From Comamonas halotolerans (GTDB taxonomy: Bacteria; Pseudomonadota; Gammaproteobacteria; Burkholderiales; Burkholderiaceae_C), in assembly GCF_030162935.1 (NCBI RefSeq), contig NZ_JASAUZ010000045.1:124001-188000 (forward strand): a stretch of 64,000 bases of DNA. Reading direction: 5' to 3'. The position numbers and the translations under genes are program-made. The first letter of the stretch is position 1. Every line of letters starts with the position of its first letter. Below, piece after piece: positions 1 to 8,293 of the stretch. The notes beneath the pieces were generated by a model. The model made no database searches, was not told the origin of the DNA, and saw nothing but the letters and a program-made list of their open reading frames with translations.

Positions 1-600
1 TAGCGTGTTCTTGAGAGCGATCTCCCAGCTGTCGGTATCCAGGCCTACTTCTCGCTGGGTGATGATGCAGTTCTTGTGAGGATGCACAAATTCAATGGGG
101 TCCTCGACCGTGATGATGTGCCCCTGCGAATGCTCGTTGCGCCAATCCACCATGGCAGCCAGCGAGGTGGATTTTCCCGAACCTGTGGCGCCCACCACGA
201 TGCACAAACCACGTTTGGTCATGGCCACTTCTTTGAGCACCTGGGGAAGCCCCAACTGATCAATGGTGGGAATATTGGTGGGGATGGTACGTAGCACCAT
301 CCCCACACGCCCTTGCTGTAGGAAAGCATTCACCCGAAATCGGCCAATCCCTGCAGGGGAGATCGCGAAATTGCACTCTTTGGTGCGCTCAAACTCCGCC
401 ACTTGTCTGTCACTCATGATGGAGCGTGCCAGTGTCAGCGTATGTGCTGCCACCAAGGGTTGATCCGTCAGTCGAATGACCTTGCCGTCGGATTTGATGG
501 CGGGAGGAAAATCGGCGGTGATGAACAGGTCACTGCCCTTGCGTGCCAACATCAATTTGAGCAAGTCATTGATGAATTTGCTGGCCTGATCGCGTTCCAT
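1..600 (-). CDS. pilU: PilU, twitching motility ATPase (C-terminus cut by window edge)
   Basis: PilT-family hexameric ATPase that helps power type IV pilus retraction at the inner-membrane base. The first 200 residues are visible; the rest lies left of the window. Walker A GATGSGKS sits near residues 137-144 and the Asp-box segment VEDPIEF near 165-171, both as in PilT/PilU. The ATG at 600 has GGAGA a few bases upstream. It lies directly downstream of pilT on the same strand, only 24 bp away, so the two are probably co-transcribed, the usual pilTU order. PilU rather than a second PilT is inferred from that order and from its N-terminus, which differs clearly from the upstream PilT. Confidence 0.9.
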   Translation of the reverse strand, partial: MERDQASKFINDLLKLMLARKGSDLFITADFPPAIKSDGKVIRLTDQPLVAAHTLTLARSIMSDRQVAEFERTKECNFAISPAGIGRFRVNAFLQQGRVGMVLRTIPTNIPTIDQLGLPQVLKEVAMTKRGLCIVVGATGSGKSTSLAAMVDWRNEHSQGHIITVEDPIEFVHPHKNCIITQREVGLDTDSWEIALKNTL

Positions 601-624
601 ATCGCTGTCTCCAAATGCAGGGGC

Positions 625-1668
625 TTAGCCGGGGAAGTTTTCGGGCGATTTGGCCTTGCTGCGCGCTTCGGCGGCACTGATCCTGTTGCGTCGTACCAGC
701 TCAGCCAGGTTCTGGTCCAGGGTCTGCATGCCCACATTGCTGCCAGTCTGTATGGCCGAGTACATCTGGGCCACCTTGGATTCGCGAATCAGGTTGCGAA
801 TGGCACTGGTTCCCAGCATGATTTCGTGGGCTGCGACACGACCACTGCCATCTTTTGTTTTGCACAACGTCTGGGAAATCACTGCTTGCAGAGACTCCGA
901 GAGCATGGCCCGGATCATCTCTTTTTCTTCACCCGGGAAGACGTCGATGATACGGTCGATGGTCTTGGCTGCACTGGACGTGTGCAGTGTGCCAAATACC
1001 AAGTGCCCGGTTTCGGCTGCGGTCATGGCCAGCCGAATCGTTTCCAGGTCACGCAGCTCACCGACCAAGATGCAGTCCGGGTCTTCGCGCAATGCGGAAC
1101 GCAATGCAGCAGAAAAAGAATGCGTCATGGGCCCCACTTCACGCTGGTTGACCAGACATTTCTTGGAGTCATGCACAAATTCGATCGGGTCTTCCACCGT
1201 GAGGATGTGGCCGTGCTGGTTGTGGTTCAAATAGTCCACCATGGCAGCCAAGGTGGTGGATTTCCCGGAGCCCGTCGGGCCCGTTACCAGGACCAGACCT
1301 CGAGGCTTGAGTGCCAGGTCTGCAAAGATTTTGGGAGCGTTCAGGTCGTCCAGTGTCAAAATCTTGCTTGGAATCGTGCGGAACACGGCTGCGGAGCCAC
1401 GGTACTGGTTGAAGGCATTCACGCGAAAGCGTGCCAGGCCAGCTATCTCAAACGAAAAGTCCACCTCCAGGTTCTCTTCGTAGGCCTTGCGCTGGCTGTC
1501 GTTCATGATGTCGTAGACCATGGCATGCACGGTTTTGTGGTCCAAAGGCTCCACATTGATGCGACGGACATCGCCATGCACGCGGATCATTGGAGGAAGG
1601 CCTGCAGACAGATGCAAGTCTGAAGCCTTGTTTTTGACACTGAAAGCCAGCAACGTGGTGATGTCCAC
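625..1668 (-). CDS. pilT: PilT, type IV pilus retraction ATPase
   Basis: Retraction motor of type IV pili, a cytoplasmic hexameric ATPase. The 347 residues match the family length. The N-terminus VDITTLLAFSVKNKASDLHL is classic PilT. Walker A GPTGSGKS is near residues 130-137, the Asp box VEDPIEF near 158-164, the Walker B region contains DPDCILVGELRD, and the His box contains GTLHT. The C-terminal AIRNLIRE motif, needed for retraction, is present. I chose the GTG at 1668 because GAGAGGGAGA lies just upstream; an in-frame TTG at 1686 is the alternative. It is divergent from yggS across about 87 bp, a common proteobacterial arrangement. Confidence 0.95.
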   Translation of the reverse strand: MDITTLLAFSVKNKASDLHLSAGLPPMIRVHGDVRRINVEPLDHKTVHAMVYDIMNDSQRKAYEENLEVDFSFEIAGLARFRVNAFNQYRGSAAVFRTIPSKILTLDDLNAPKIFADLALKPRGLVLVTGPTGSGKSTTLAAMVDYLNHNQHGHILTVEDPIEFVHDSKKCLVNQREVGPMTHSFSAALRSALREDPDCILVGELRDLETIRLAMTAAETGHLVFGTLHTSSAAKTIDRIIDVFPGEEKEMIRAMLSESLQAVISQTLCKTKDGSGRVAAHEIMLGTSAIRNLIRESKVAQMYSAIQTGSNVGMQTLDQNLAELVRRNRISAAEARSKAKSPENFPG

Positions 1669-1755
1669 AACAGTTCTCCCTCTCAATACCGCACTGCTTG
1701 CGCACTTCTTTGGCGCGACTCGCTGTGAGCGGTTTTATGGTTTGGTACGCTTTGG

Positions 1756-2484
1756 ATGATTATGACGATGATTGCCAGCAAGCTCTTAAGCGTTCGCGCC
1801 CAGATTAACGACACATGTCAAAAGTTCGGCAGGCAAACCTCCGATGTTGCGTTGTTGGCGGTGTCCAAAACATTTCCGGCAGAGGCTGTGCATGAAGCCG
1901 CCATGGCGGGACAACGTGCTTTTGGGGAAAACTATATTCAGGAAGGTGTCGACAAGATCCTTGCCTTGCGGGCCATGCCGGATGTGCCTGCGCTGGAGTG
2001 GCACTGCATCGGCCCGATTCAAAGCAATAAAACCAAGTTGGTGGCCGAACACTTTGACTGGGTGCATACCGTGGATCGCGACAAGATTGCGCAGCGTTTG
2101 AATGCGCAGCGCCCAGATGGCTTGCCTCCACTACAGGTTTGTATTCAGGTGAATGTCGATGGTGGAGCCACCAAGTCTGGTTGCTCGCCGCAAGATGCGC
2201 TACAACTTGCCCAATTGATTGCTACGTTACCCAGGCTACAGCTGCGTGGCGTGATGAGTATTCCTGATCCCCAGCCGACAGAGCAAGCCATGCTGGACGT
2301 TCATCGCCGTGTGGTGCAAGTGTTTGCAGACATTCGTGCAGCAGGTATTTCAGGGCTGGAGCAGTGGGACACAATCAGCCTTGGGATGACTGCAGACATG
2401 TCGTCTGCCATTGCTGCGGGCAGCACCATGGTACGGGTGGGTAGCGGCATTTTTGGTGCGCGTGATTACAGCGCCAGGACCTAG
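1756..2484 (+). CDS. yggS: YggS/PLPBP family pyridoxal-phosphate homeostasis protein
   Basis: Fold-type III PLP-binding protein without known catalysis; family members buffer pyridoxal 5'-phosphate and affect amino-acid and keto-acid balance. At 242 residues it has normal length. The PLP-binding lysine is about K38 in LLAVSKTFP. Other family motifs visible are FGENYIQEG, WHCIGPIQSNKT, the strand CIQVNVDG and the phosphate-binding end SLGMTADMSSAI. The start is the first of three closely spaced ATGs (1756, 1762, 1768), so it could be a few codons shorter. It is divergent from pilT. Confidence 0.92.
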   Translation: MIMTMIASKLLSVRAQINDTCQKFGRQTSDVALLAVSKTFPAEAVHEAAMAGQRAFGENYIQEGVDKILALRAMPDVPALEWHCIGPIQSNKTKLVAEHFDWVHTVDRDKIAQRLNAQRPDGLPPLQVCIQVNVDGGATKSGCSPQDALQLAQLIATLPRLQLRGVMSIPDPQPTEQAMLDVHRRVVQVFADIRAAGISGLEQWDTISLGMTADMSSAIAAGSTMVRVGSGIFGARDYSART

Positions 2485-2650
2485 GGACATCAGGGTGCGC
2501 AATATTTTGAGATGGCGCAAACCATATATACACAACGGCATATGCTGTGCATATGAAAAACGAAAGCTCACTCGCCCTTGAAAAAGGGGCGTGCTAAGCT
2601 GTTTTCCATAGCAACATGGCCGCATTGCGGCCTGATTATTTGGAGAAACC

Positions 2651-3802
2651 ATGCCCGGACTTTTGCCCGATATCGATCCTGATGGCCTGCTGGAATTTTC
2701 GGTGGTCTACACCGACCGCGCACTCAACCACATGTCTCAACGCTTTACGGGTGTGGTGCAGGACATTCTTGGGACACTCAAAGAGGTGTACGGAGCGCAC
2801 ACTGCAGTTTTGGTCCCCGGCAGCGGCACATTCGGCATGGAGGCGGTGGCACGTCAGTTCGCCAATGGGCAAAAGGTGTTGATTGTGCGCAATGGCTGGT
2901 TCAGCTATCGCTGGACGCAGATTTTTGAAGCCGGCAACTTTGGCCTGGGTGGCGGCGCAGTGGTGTGCAAAGCGCGCAAACAAGGCGCAGGCAGCCAAGA
3001 TCCGTGGGCGCCTTGTGCTGCTGAAGATGTTGCAGCCACGATTCGCGCGGAAAAGCCCAAAGTTGTGTTCGCGCCGCATGTGGAAACGGCCAGTGGCATT
3101 CTCTTGCCAGATGACTACCTGCGCACGATTGCCGATGCTGCGCACGAGGTCGGCGCATTGTTTGTGCTGGACTGCGTGGCTTCAGGTGCCATGTGGGTGG
3201 ACATGCGCCAGACGGGTGTTGACGTGCTCATCTCTGCACCGCAAAAGGGATGGAGCAGCTCGCCTTGTTGTGCCATGGTGATGTTGTCCGAACGCGCTCG
3301 CACTGCCATTGAAGCGACGCAAAGCTCAAGTTTCTCCTGCGACTTGAAGAAGTGGATGCAAATCGCTGAAGGCTATGAGCAGGGCAAGCATGCCTATCAC
3401 ACCACCATGCCGACCGACGCGCTGGTGCGCCTGCGTGATGTGATGCTGGAGACGCGTGCCTATGGTTTTGCCAAGGTGCGTGAGGAACAGATTGAGCTGG
3501 GTACCAAAGTGCGAGCCCTGCTGGAGGCACGTGGATTTCCCAGTGTGGCTGCAGAAGGATTCAAGGCCCCTGGTGTGGTGGTCAGCTACACCACCGATCC
3601 CGGCATTCAAAGTGGCAAGAAATTTCTGGACGTCGGTTTGCAAACTGCTTCTGGCGTGCCATTGCAGTGTGATGAGGGGCCAGATTTCCAGACTTTCCGC
3701 ATTGGCTTGTTTGGTCTGGAGAAGTGGCACAACGTGGATCGCACTGTGGGCCACTTGCGTGCTGCGCTGGATGCGATGGGCGTGCCACCAGCCAGGGCAT
3801 GA
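2651..3802 (+). CDS. Class V aminotransferase, alanine-glyoxylate / serine-pyruvate type
   Basis: PLP-dependent aminotransferase of the AGT/SPT family, which transfers an amino group between alanine or serine and glyoxylate or pyruvate. At 383 residues it matches the family. The Schiff-base lysine is about K199 in ISAPQKGW, preceded by the conserved Asp in FVLDCVASG (about D174) and the cofactor loop VPGSGTFGMEA (about 55-65). An ATG at 2651 with GGAGA four bases upstream decides the start. Gene order gives no pathway partner, and the exact amino donor cannot be read from sequence. A 2-aminoethylphosphonate or cysteine-desulfurase-like role seems less likely. Confidence 0.85.
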   Translation: MPGLLPDIDPDGLLEFSVVYTDRALNHMSQRFTGVVQDILGTLKEVYGAHTAVLVPGSGTFGMEAVARQFANGQKVLIVRNGWFSYRWTQIFEAGNFGLGGGAVVCKARKQGAGSQDPWAPCAAEDVAATIRAEKPKVVFAPHVETASGILLPDDYLRTIADAAHEVGALFVLDCVASGAMWVDMRQTGVDVLISAPQKGWSSSPCCAMVMLSERARTAIEATQSSSFSCDLKKWMQIAEGYEQGKHAYHTTMPTDALVRLRDVMLETRAYGFAKVREEQIELGTKVRALLEARGFPSVAAEGFKAPGVVVSYTTDPGIQSGKKFLDVGLQTASGVPLQCDEGPDFQTFRIGLFGLEKWHNVDRTVGHLRAALDAMGVPPARA

Positions 3803-3836
3803 TGCGGGATTAGCACCAAGATAGAAAGCAAATGCC

Positions 3837-4241
3837 ATGAAAAAACATATTTGGGCCTTGTCCGCCGCTTGCCTGTTCGCTGCAGGTTTTGCTCATGCAG
3901 TGCCAGAAACCACGGCCAGTGGCCTGGTCTATGAAGTGATCACCGAAGGTACGGGTGCTCAACCCAAGGCATCGGATACGGTGCGCGTGCACTATCGCGG
4001 ATGGTTTCCAGACAGTGGCAAGGAGTTCGACAGCTCGATTGCCCGTGGTCAGCCGATCGACTTTCCGCTCAACCGGGTGATCCCATGCTGGACAGAGGGC
4101 GTGCAAAAAATGAAAGTAGGGGGCAAAGCCAAGCTGACCTGTCCTGCCAGCATTGCCTATGGCAGCCGTGGCATGGGGCCAATTCCAGGCAATGCGACCT
4201 TGAATTTTGAGGTCGAGCTGCTGGGCGTGAATGGCAAGTAA
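3837..4241 (+). CDS. Exported FKBP-type peptidyl-prolyl cis-trans isomerase
   Basis: Small FKBP-fold isomerase of 134 residues. A signal peptide of about 21 residues (MKKH, hydrophobic core, AHA then cleavage) predicts a periplasmic protein, so it probably assists folding of exported proteins. The single FKBP domain shows VRVHYRGWF, KEFDSS, FPLNRVIPCW, KAKLTCP and AYGSRGMG in the expected order. Two cysteines (in IPCW and LTCP) could form a disulfide in the periplasm; this is inference. It lies 34 bp after the aminotransferase, so the two may be co-transcribed. A strong bidirectional hairpin terminator follows. Confidence 0.92.
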   Translation: MKKHIWALSAACLFAAGFAHAVPETTASGLVYEVITEGTGAQPKASDTVRVHYRGWFPDSGKEFDSSIARGQPIDFPLNRVIPCWTEGVQKMKVGGKAKLTCPASIAYGSRGMGPIPGNATLNFEVELLGVNGK

Positions 4242-4378
4242 TTGCGTGTTATCACAGACGGAAGGCGTTCATAGCACTAAGCGCTGCAGCAATGTGACGT
4301 GGCGTTTTTATTCGGATAGTCTTTCAGTTGGAGTCACGTAACTTTTTTTGCACCATAGGCTTTTCAGTGATGGAGCAT

Positions 4379-4408
4379 AAAAAAAGGGAGGCAGTGCCTC
4401 CCTTTTTT
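4379..4408. terminator. Bidirectional rho-independent terminator
   Basis: A-run, GGGAGGC / GCCTCCC stem with a very short loop, then a T-run. It sits between the convergent FKBP gene and TonB receptor gene and fits both directions. Confidence 0.85.
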
Positions 4409-4421
4409 GATGCCTGCAGTC

Positions 4422-6620
4422 TTAGAACTGGATATTGGCACGCAGCCACAGAGTGCGGCCATCGGGCAGACTGCCCTTGGTGCTGCGTGAGCCTGCAATA
4501 TATGGGCTGTACCAGGTGCCATTGACCTGGGTGAACTTGCGGAAGTCTTTGTCCAGCAAGTTGTAGATGGTGGCGCTGAGGGACACGTTCTGGTTGACTT
4601 GGTACTTGGCGCCCAGATGAAGCAGGCTGTAAGCCTTCAGATCAGCACCCATGGCCTTGTATTCGGCGCTGTTGTAGTCAATGGTGTCTGCGCGACGGCT
4701 TTTGCCACGGTACTCGGCTTGCAGCCAGGAGCTCCACTGGCTGTTGATATCCCAGTTCAGGGTTGCGCTGGCCTTGTGCTTGGGCGTGTCGCCCAACTTG
4801 CCGGTGACGCGGCCAGACTGGATCAATTCACTGTCTGTCCAGGTGTAGTTCGCGGTCAGCGACCAGGCAGGGTTGAAGACAATCTTGTTGCTCAGTTCCA
4901 GGCCCCATGTTTTGCCTTCGTCGCCGTTGGTGTAGAAGGAGCCGCTGACGTCTGGGTCTGTGTAGTCCAGCTGGTTGCAGCCTGCGACGTTGCTCGGGCT
5001 GTTTTCCACGCAGTCCTTGCTGATCATTTTGTTCTTGATCTTGTTGTGGAACAGCGTGGCACTACCCGTCCAGCCGTTGAGGTTGTCGAACAGCATGCCG
5101 ATTTCAGTGCTGGTGCTGGTTTCTGGCTTGAGGTTCGGGTTGCCAAAGCTTTGGGAAGTGCCTTGCCCGCTCATGCCGGAGAGTCCGTCCACCATGCGGT
5201 TGATTTTGGGTGCGGCAAAACCTCGGCTGACACCACCCTTGAGTGTGATGTAGTCATTGGTGGCCCACACCAGATAGGCGCGAGGGCTCCAGTGGCCGCC
5301 AAACTTGTCATGGTGGTCATAGCGCAGGCCGCCGGTAGCGGTCAGCTTGTCCGTGATGCTCCACTCATCTTCAGCAAACAAGGCCCATGTTTTCTGCGTG
5401 AGCTTGTTTTGCCCATACAACTTCACAATACCGTCCTTGGCCGTGTTGTGCGCGTATTGGGTGCCGATAGTCAGCAAATGCTGTTCGGCAATGGGTGTGA
5501 TCAGCTTGGCATCTGCGATGGTGCTGACGGTCGAGAGTTCACGGTGGCGGCCAGCGCGGCTGCTGTCCATGCCTGGAGTGAAGGCTTCGGAAGGCAGGGT
5601 GCGGCCGCGGGTGTCATTGTCCACGTGGCTGATGCTGGCTTCCAGGCGCCCGATATCGAGATTGCCTTTGTAGCCGAAGGCATATTGGTCACGATTGAAT
5701 TCCAGCTCATCGGTGTAGCCAGAGGCGCTCCCACGATTCGGTGCCTGGGGGTTGCAGTTGCGGTCAAAACCGTCTTTGGTGCCCAGTTCACAATCGCCGT
5801 TGCTGAACGAGGTGCGGGCACTTTCTACATCCAGCCAGAACTCATGTGCCGCAGAAGGTGTGTACGTCAGGCGTGCGCCAATGTTGTGCTGGTCACTCTG
5901 GGTGGGGCTGGGGCCGCGTGTGCTGATGGTGCCGCCCGCCGAGGATGGCTCCAGATGTGAGCCCTGGCGCTTCATCATGCTGCCGCGCACAGCCAGGCCC
6001 AGGCGATCTTGGGCGATAGGGCCATTCAGGTAAAAGCTACCCTTTTGCACGGCACCTTGACCATCGACTTCTGGCACAGAGCCTTCGATCTGTACGCTGC
6101 CGCCCCATTTCTTGGCGACTTTGCGGGTGATGATGTTGATAACGCCACCCATGGCATCAGAGCCGTACAGCGTGGACATGGGCCCACGGATGACTTCAAT
6201 ACGCTCAATGGCGGACAGCGGAGGGATCAGCGAGGTCAGGGCCTCACCAAAACCGTTGGGGGTGGTTTCACCAGCTGGGTTGGGGCGGCGGCCATCAATC
6301 AGCACCAGCGTGTATTCGCTGGGCATGCCACGCATGCTGATATTGAAACCACCGGTCTTGCCCGTGCTGCCGCGCACGTCAATGCCTTCGACGTTTTGCA
6401 GTGCTTCGGCCAGATCGCGGAAGCTTTTCTTCTCCAGCTCTTCACGTGTCACGACGGAAATGGAAGCGGGGGCTTGCTTGAGCTCTTGCTCAAAACCAGA
6501 TGCAGAGACCACCACTTCAGACATGGTTTGTGTGCTCTCTTGCGCGATGGCGGAAACACAGGCTGCAGCAGCCAATGCGATAAGCGAGGGTTTGGCGAGG
6601 AATCGGTTTGCAATAGACAT
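4422..6620 (-). CDS. TonB-dependent outer-membrane receptor, CirA/catecholate-like
   Basis: Outer-membrane gated barrel that imports a ferric siderophore or similar ligand using TonB energy; 732 residues. A signal peptide (MSIANRF to AIA) is followed by a TonB-box-like stretch SEVVVSASGF, a plug domain with PASISVVTREELEKKS, ERIEVIRGPMSTLYGSDA and GGVINIITRKVAK, then a 22-strand-type barrel ending LWLRANIQF with the terminal Phe typical of barrels. I chose ATG 6620 because a good signal peptide begins there; a longer frame up to 6698 lacks one. It is clearly paralogous to the receptor at 8294-10273. A Fur-box-like site lies about 130 bp upstream. The ligand is not decidable from sequence. Confidence 0.9.
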   Translation of the reverse strand: MSIANRFLAKPSLIALAAAACVSAIAQESTQTMSEVVVSASGFEQELKQAPASISVVTREELEKKSFRDLAEALQNVEGIDVRGSTGKTGGFNISMRGMPSEYTLVLIDGRRPNPAGETTPNGFGEALTSLIPPLSAIERIEVIRGPMSTLYGSDAMGGVINIITRKVAKKWGGSVQIEGSVPEVDGQGAVQKGSFYLNGPIAQDRLGLAVRGSMMKRQGSHLEPSSAGGTISTRGPSPTQSDQHNIGARLTYTPSAAHEFWLDVESARTSFSNGDCELGTKDGFDRNCNPQAPNRGSASGYTDELEFNRDQYAFGYKGNLDIGRLEASISHVDNDTRGRTLPSEAFTPGMDSSRAGRHRELSTVSTIADAKLITPIAEQHLLTIGTQYAHNTAKDGIVKLYGQNKLTQKTWALFAEDEWSITDKLTATGGLRYDHHDKFGGHWSPRAYLVWATNDYITLKGGVSRGFAAPKINRMVDGLSGMSGQGTSQSFGNPNLKPETSTSTEIGMLFDNLNGWTGSATLFHNKIKNKMISKDCVENSPSNVAGCNQLDYTDPDVSGSFYTNGDEGKTWGLELSNKIVFNPAWSLTANYTWTDSELIQSGRVTGKLGDTPKHKASATLNWDINSQWSSWLQAEYRGKSRRADTIDYNSAEYKAMGADLKAYSLLHLGAKYQVNQNVSLSATIYNLLDKDFRKFTQVNGTWYSPYIAGSRSTKGSLPDGRTLWLRANIQF

Positions 6621-6750
6621 AGCAATTTCAGCCAGCTTCTCCTGGCATTGAGGCAATGGTGTTAGTGGGAAGTTGCAACCCAAAGGCTGCTCAAGCATGT
6701 CCGTGTTATTGCTTGTTATGTGGACGAAAGTGGCTGATTATGGCTATGCA

Positions 6751-6772
6751 AATAGAAACAATTCTCAGTATC
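6751..6772 (-). promoter_or_regulatory. Candidate Fur box upstream of the first TonB receptor
   Basis: Read on the minus strand, GATACTGAGAATTGTTTCT matches the 19-bp Fur consensus at about 12 of 19 positions. It lies in the 304-bp gap 6621-6924 between the divergent receptor and DUF445 genes. The surrounding DNA is AT-rich, as expected for a promoter. Iron control of the receptor is inferred. Confidence 0.5.
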
Positions 6773-6924
6773 TAACTATATTTGTGCATTTTGTCGCTTA
6801 TGCGATACGCGTGTTTTCTATGAAATGCTGGGAGCTGGCATCCATTCCTACCTGAATCGTCGTCAGGGCATATGCATGGGGCTGCTTGTAAATTGCTAGG
6901 CTTGGAGGCCAGGAGAGATTTCCC

Positions 6925-8202
6925 ATGCTACCAAGCCACATAGTCAGTTCTGACCTGCGACGTGCGAAGCGCTGGGCCACGGGCTTGCTGCTGATGGTGA
7001 GCGCCGTATTTGTAGGTACGCATTTTCTGCCTGCGACATTGGTGGTGCGCTGTATCAAAGCTGTTGCGGAAGCGGCAATGGTGGGGGCGCTGGCAGACTG
7101 GTTTGCGGTGACGGCCTTGTTTCGCCGTATACCTTTGCCCTTGGTTGGGCACCACACTGCCATCATTCCGCGCAACAAAGACCGCATTGGTGCGAATCTG
7201 GCCACTTTTGTTCGGGACAAGTTTCTGGATGCCCCCTCGCTGGTGGTCTTGATGCGCCAGCATGACCCGGCTCAGCTGATGGCCGAATGGCTTTCGGATG
7301 CACGCAACTCCCAACTGCTGGGCAAACAGGTGGCCCGCCTGGCTGGGGGAGTTTTGGAGATGGTGCAAGACCAGCAAGTGGAGCGCTGGCTGAAGCGAAC
7401 GCTGCGCACCGCGCTGTCGCATGTCGACCTCAGCCAGTCCGTGGCGGCAGTGTTGGCGGCATTGACCCATGGAGGGCGGCATCAGGCGGTGCTCGATGAT
7501 GTGCTGGTCAAGCTTTCCCAAGTGTTGCGCGAAGAGCGCGCCCGGATTTTTATTGGTGAAACCATTGTGCAGTGGCTCAAGCGAGAGCATCCCCTCAAGG
7601 AAAAAGTGCTCCCTACAGATTGGCTGAGCGAAAAGGGCGCGGATGTCATTGCCCAGGCGCTGGATAGTGTGCTGGCAGATGTCGCTCAGAATCCGCAGCA
7701 CCGCCTGCGGCAGGCTTTTGACGTGCAGTTGCAGCAGTGGATAGAGAGGTTGCAGAAAGATCCGGTCTACATGGACAAGGCGCAGCAGATTCGCGATTAC
7801 ATCCTGCACGATGAGAAGTTGGGCGAATACCTGAGTGGCTTGTGGTCACGCCTGAGAGGCAAGCTGCAGGCAGATCTGACCAAGGAGCATTCCTGGGTTG
7901 CTCGCAAATTTGCCTCAGTAGGTCAGTGGCTGGGGCATTCTCTGATCCAGGATGCAGCGCTGCGTTCGTCAATGAATGAAAGGCTGGAGCGCTGGACCCA
8001 GGGGCTGGCGCCGGATGTCTCTGCTTTCATCGCCAAACACATTCAAGATACTGTGCAGCGCTGGGATGCCCAGGAGCTTTCAGCCTTGGTGGAACAACAC
8101 ATCGGCAAGGACCTGCAATTCATCCGCATCAATGGCACGCTGGTGGGAGGGTGCATTGGATTGCTCCTGTTTGCTGTGACGGAAATCGCAAAACGGCAGT
8201 AG
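6925..8202 (+). CDS. DUF445 family membrane-anchored protein
   Basis: A 425-residue member of the DUF445 family of unknown function. A hydrophobic segment near residues 19-36 precedes the conserved AMVGALADWFAVTALFR signature, and a second hydrophobic segment (GGCIGLLLFAVTEIA) ends the protein. Between them is a long helical, charged region rich in Gln, Glu and Leu, likely cytoplasmic or periplasmic coiled helices. ATG 6925 has AGGAGA eight bases upstream. It sits between two paralogous TonB receptors, but nothing in its sequence ties it to iron; the association may be fortuitous. Confidence 0.85.
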   Translation: MLPSHIVSSDLRRAKRWATGLLLMVSAVFVGTHFLPATLVVRCIKAVAEAAMVGALADWFAVTALFRRIPLPLVGHHTAIIPRNKDRIGANLATFVRDKFLDAPSLVVLMRQHDPAQLMAEWLSDARNSQLLGKQVARLAGGVLEMVQDQQVERWLKRTLRTALSHVDLSQSVAAVLAALTHGGRHQAVLDDVLVKLSQVLREERARIFIGETIVQWLKREHPLKEKVLPTDWLSEKGADVIAQALDSVLADVAQNPQHRLRQAFDVQLQQWIERLQKDPVYMDKAQQIRDYILHDEKLGEYLSGLWSRLRGKLQADLTKEHSWVARKFASVGQWLGHSLIQDAALRSSMNERLERWTQGLAPDVSAFIAKHIQDTVQRWDAQELSALVEQHIGKDLQFIRINGTLVGGCIGLLLFAVTEIAKRQ

Positions 8203-8253
8203 AGGTGATGCGCCGGATGCTGATGTGGTTTTGTAAATCTCTCTTGCATATTG

Positions 8254-8272
8254 AATAATAATAATTCTTATT
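8254..8272 (+). promoter_or_regulatory. Candidate Fur box upstream of the second TonB receptor
   Basis: AATAATAATAATTCTTATT matches the 19-bp Fur consensus at about 14 of 19 positions. It lies about 20 bp before the receptor start, within an AT-rich stretch, so repression of the following gene by Fur-Fe(II) is likely. Confidence 0.65.
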
Positions 8273-8293
8273 CGTTTTAATTGTGAGGGAGTG

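Noticed and set aside
403-1623. Long forward frame of 406 codons over the pilT/pilU region
   Set aside because: It is antisense to a clear PilT with all motifs, shows no recognisable domain, and has no ribosome site.
4599-5960. Long forward frame of 453 codons antisense to the first TonB receptor
   Set aside because: The minus strand encodes a complete receptor with plug motifs and signal peptide; the forward frame has low-complexity Val/Ala-rich content.
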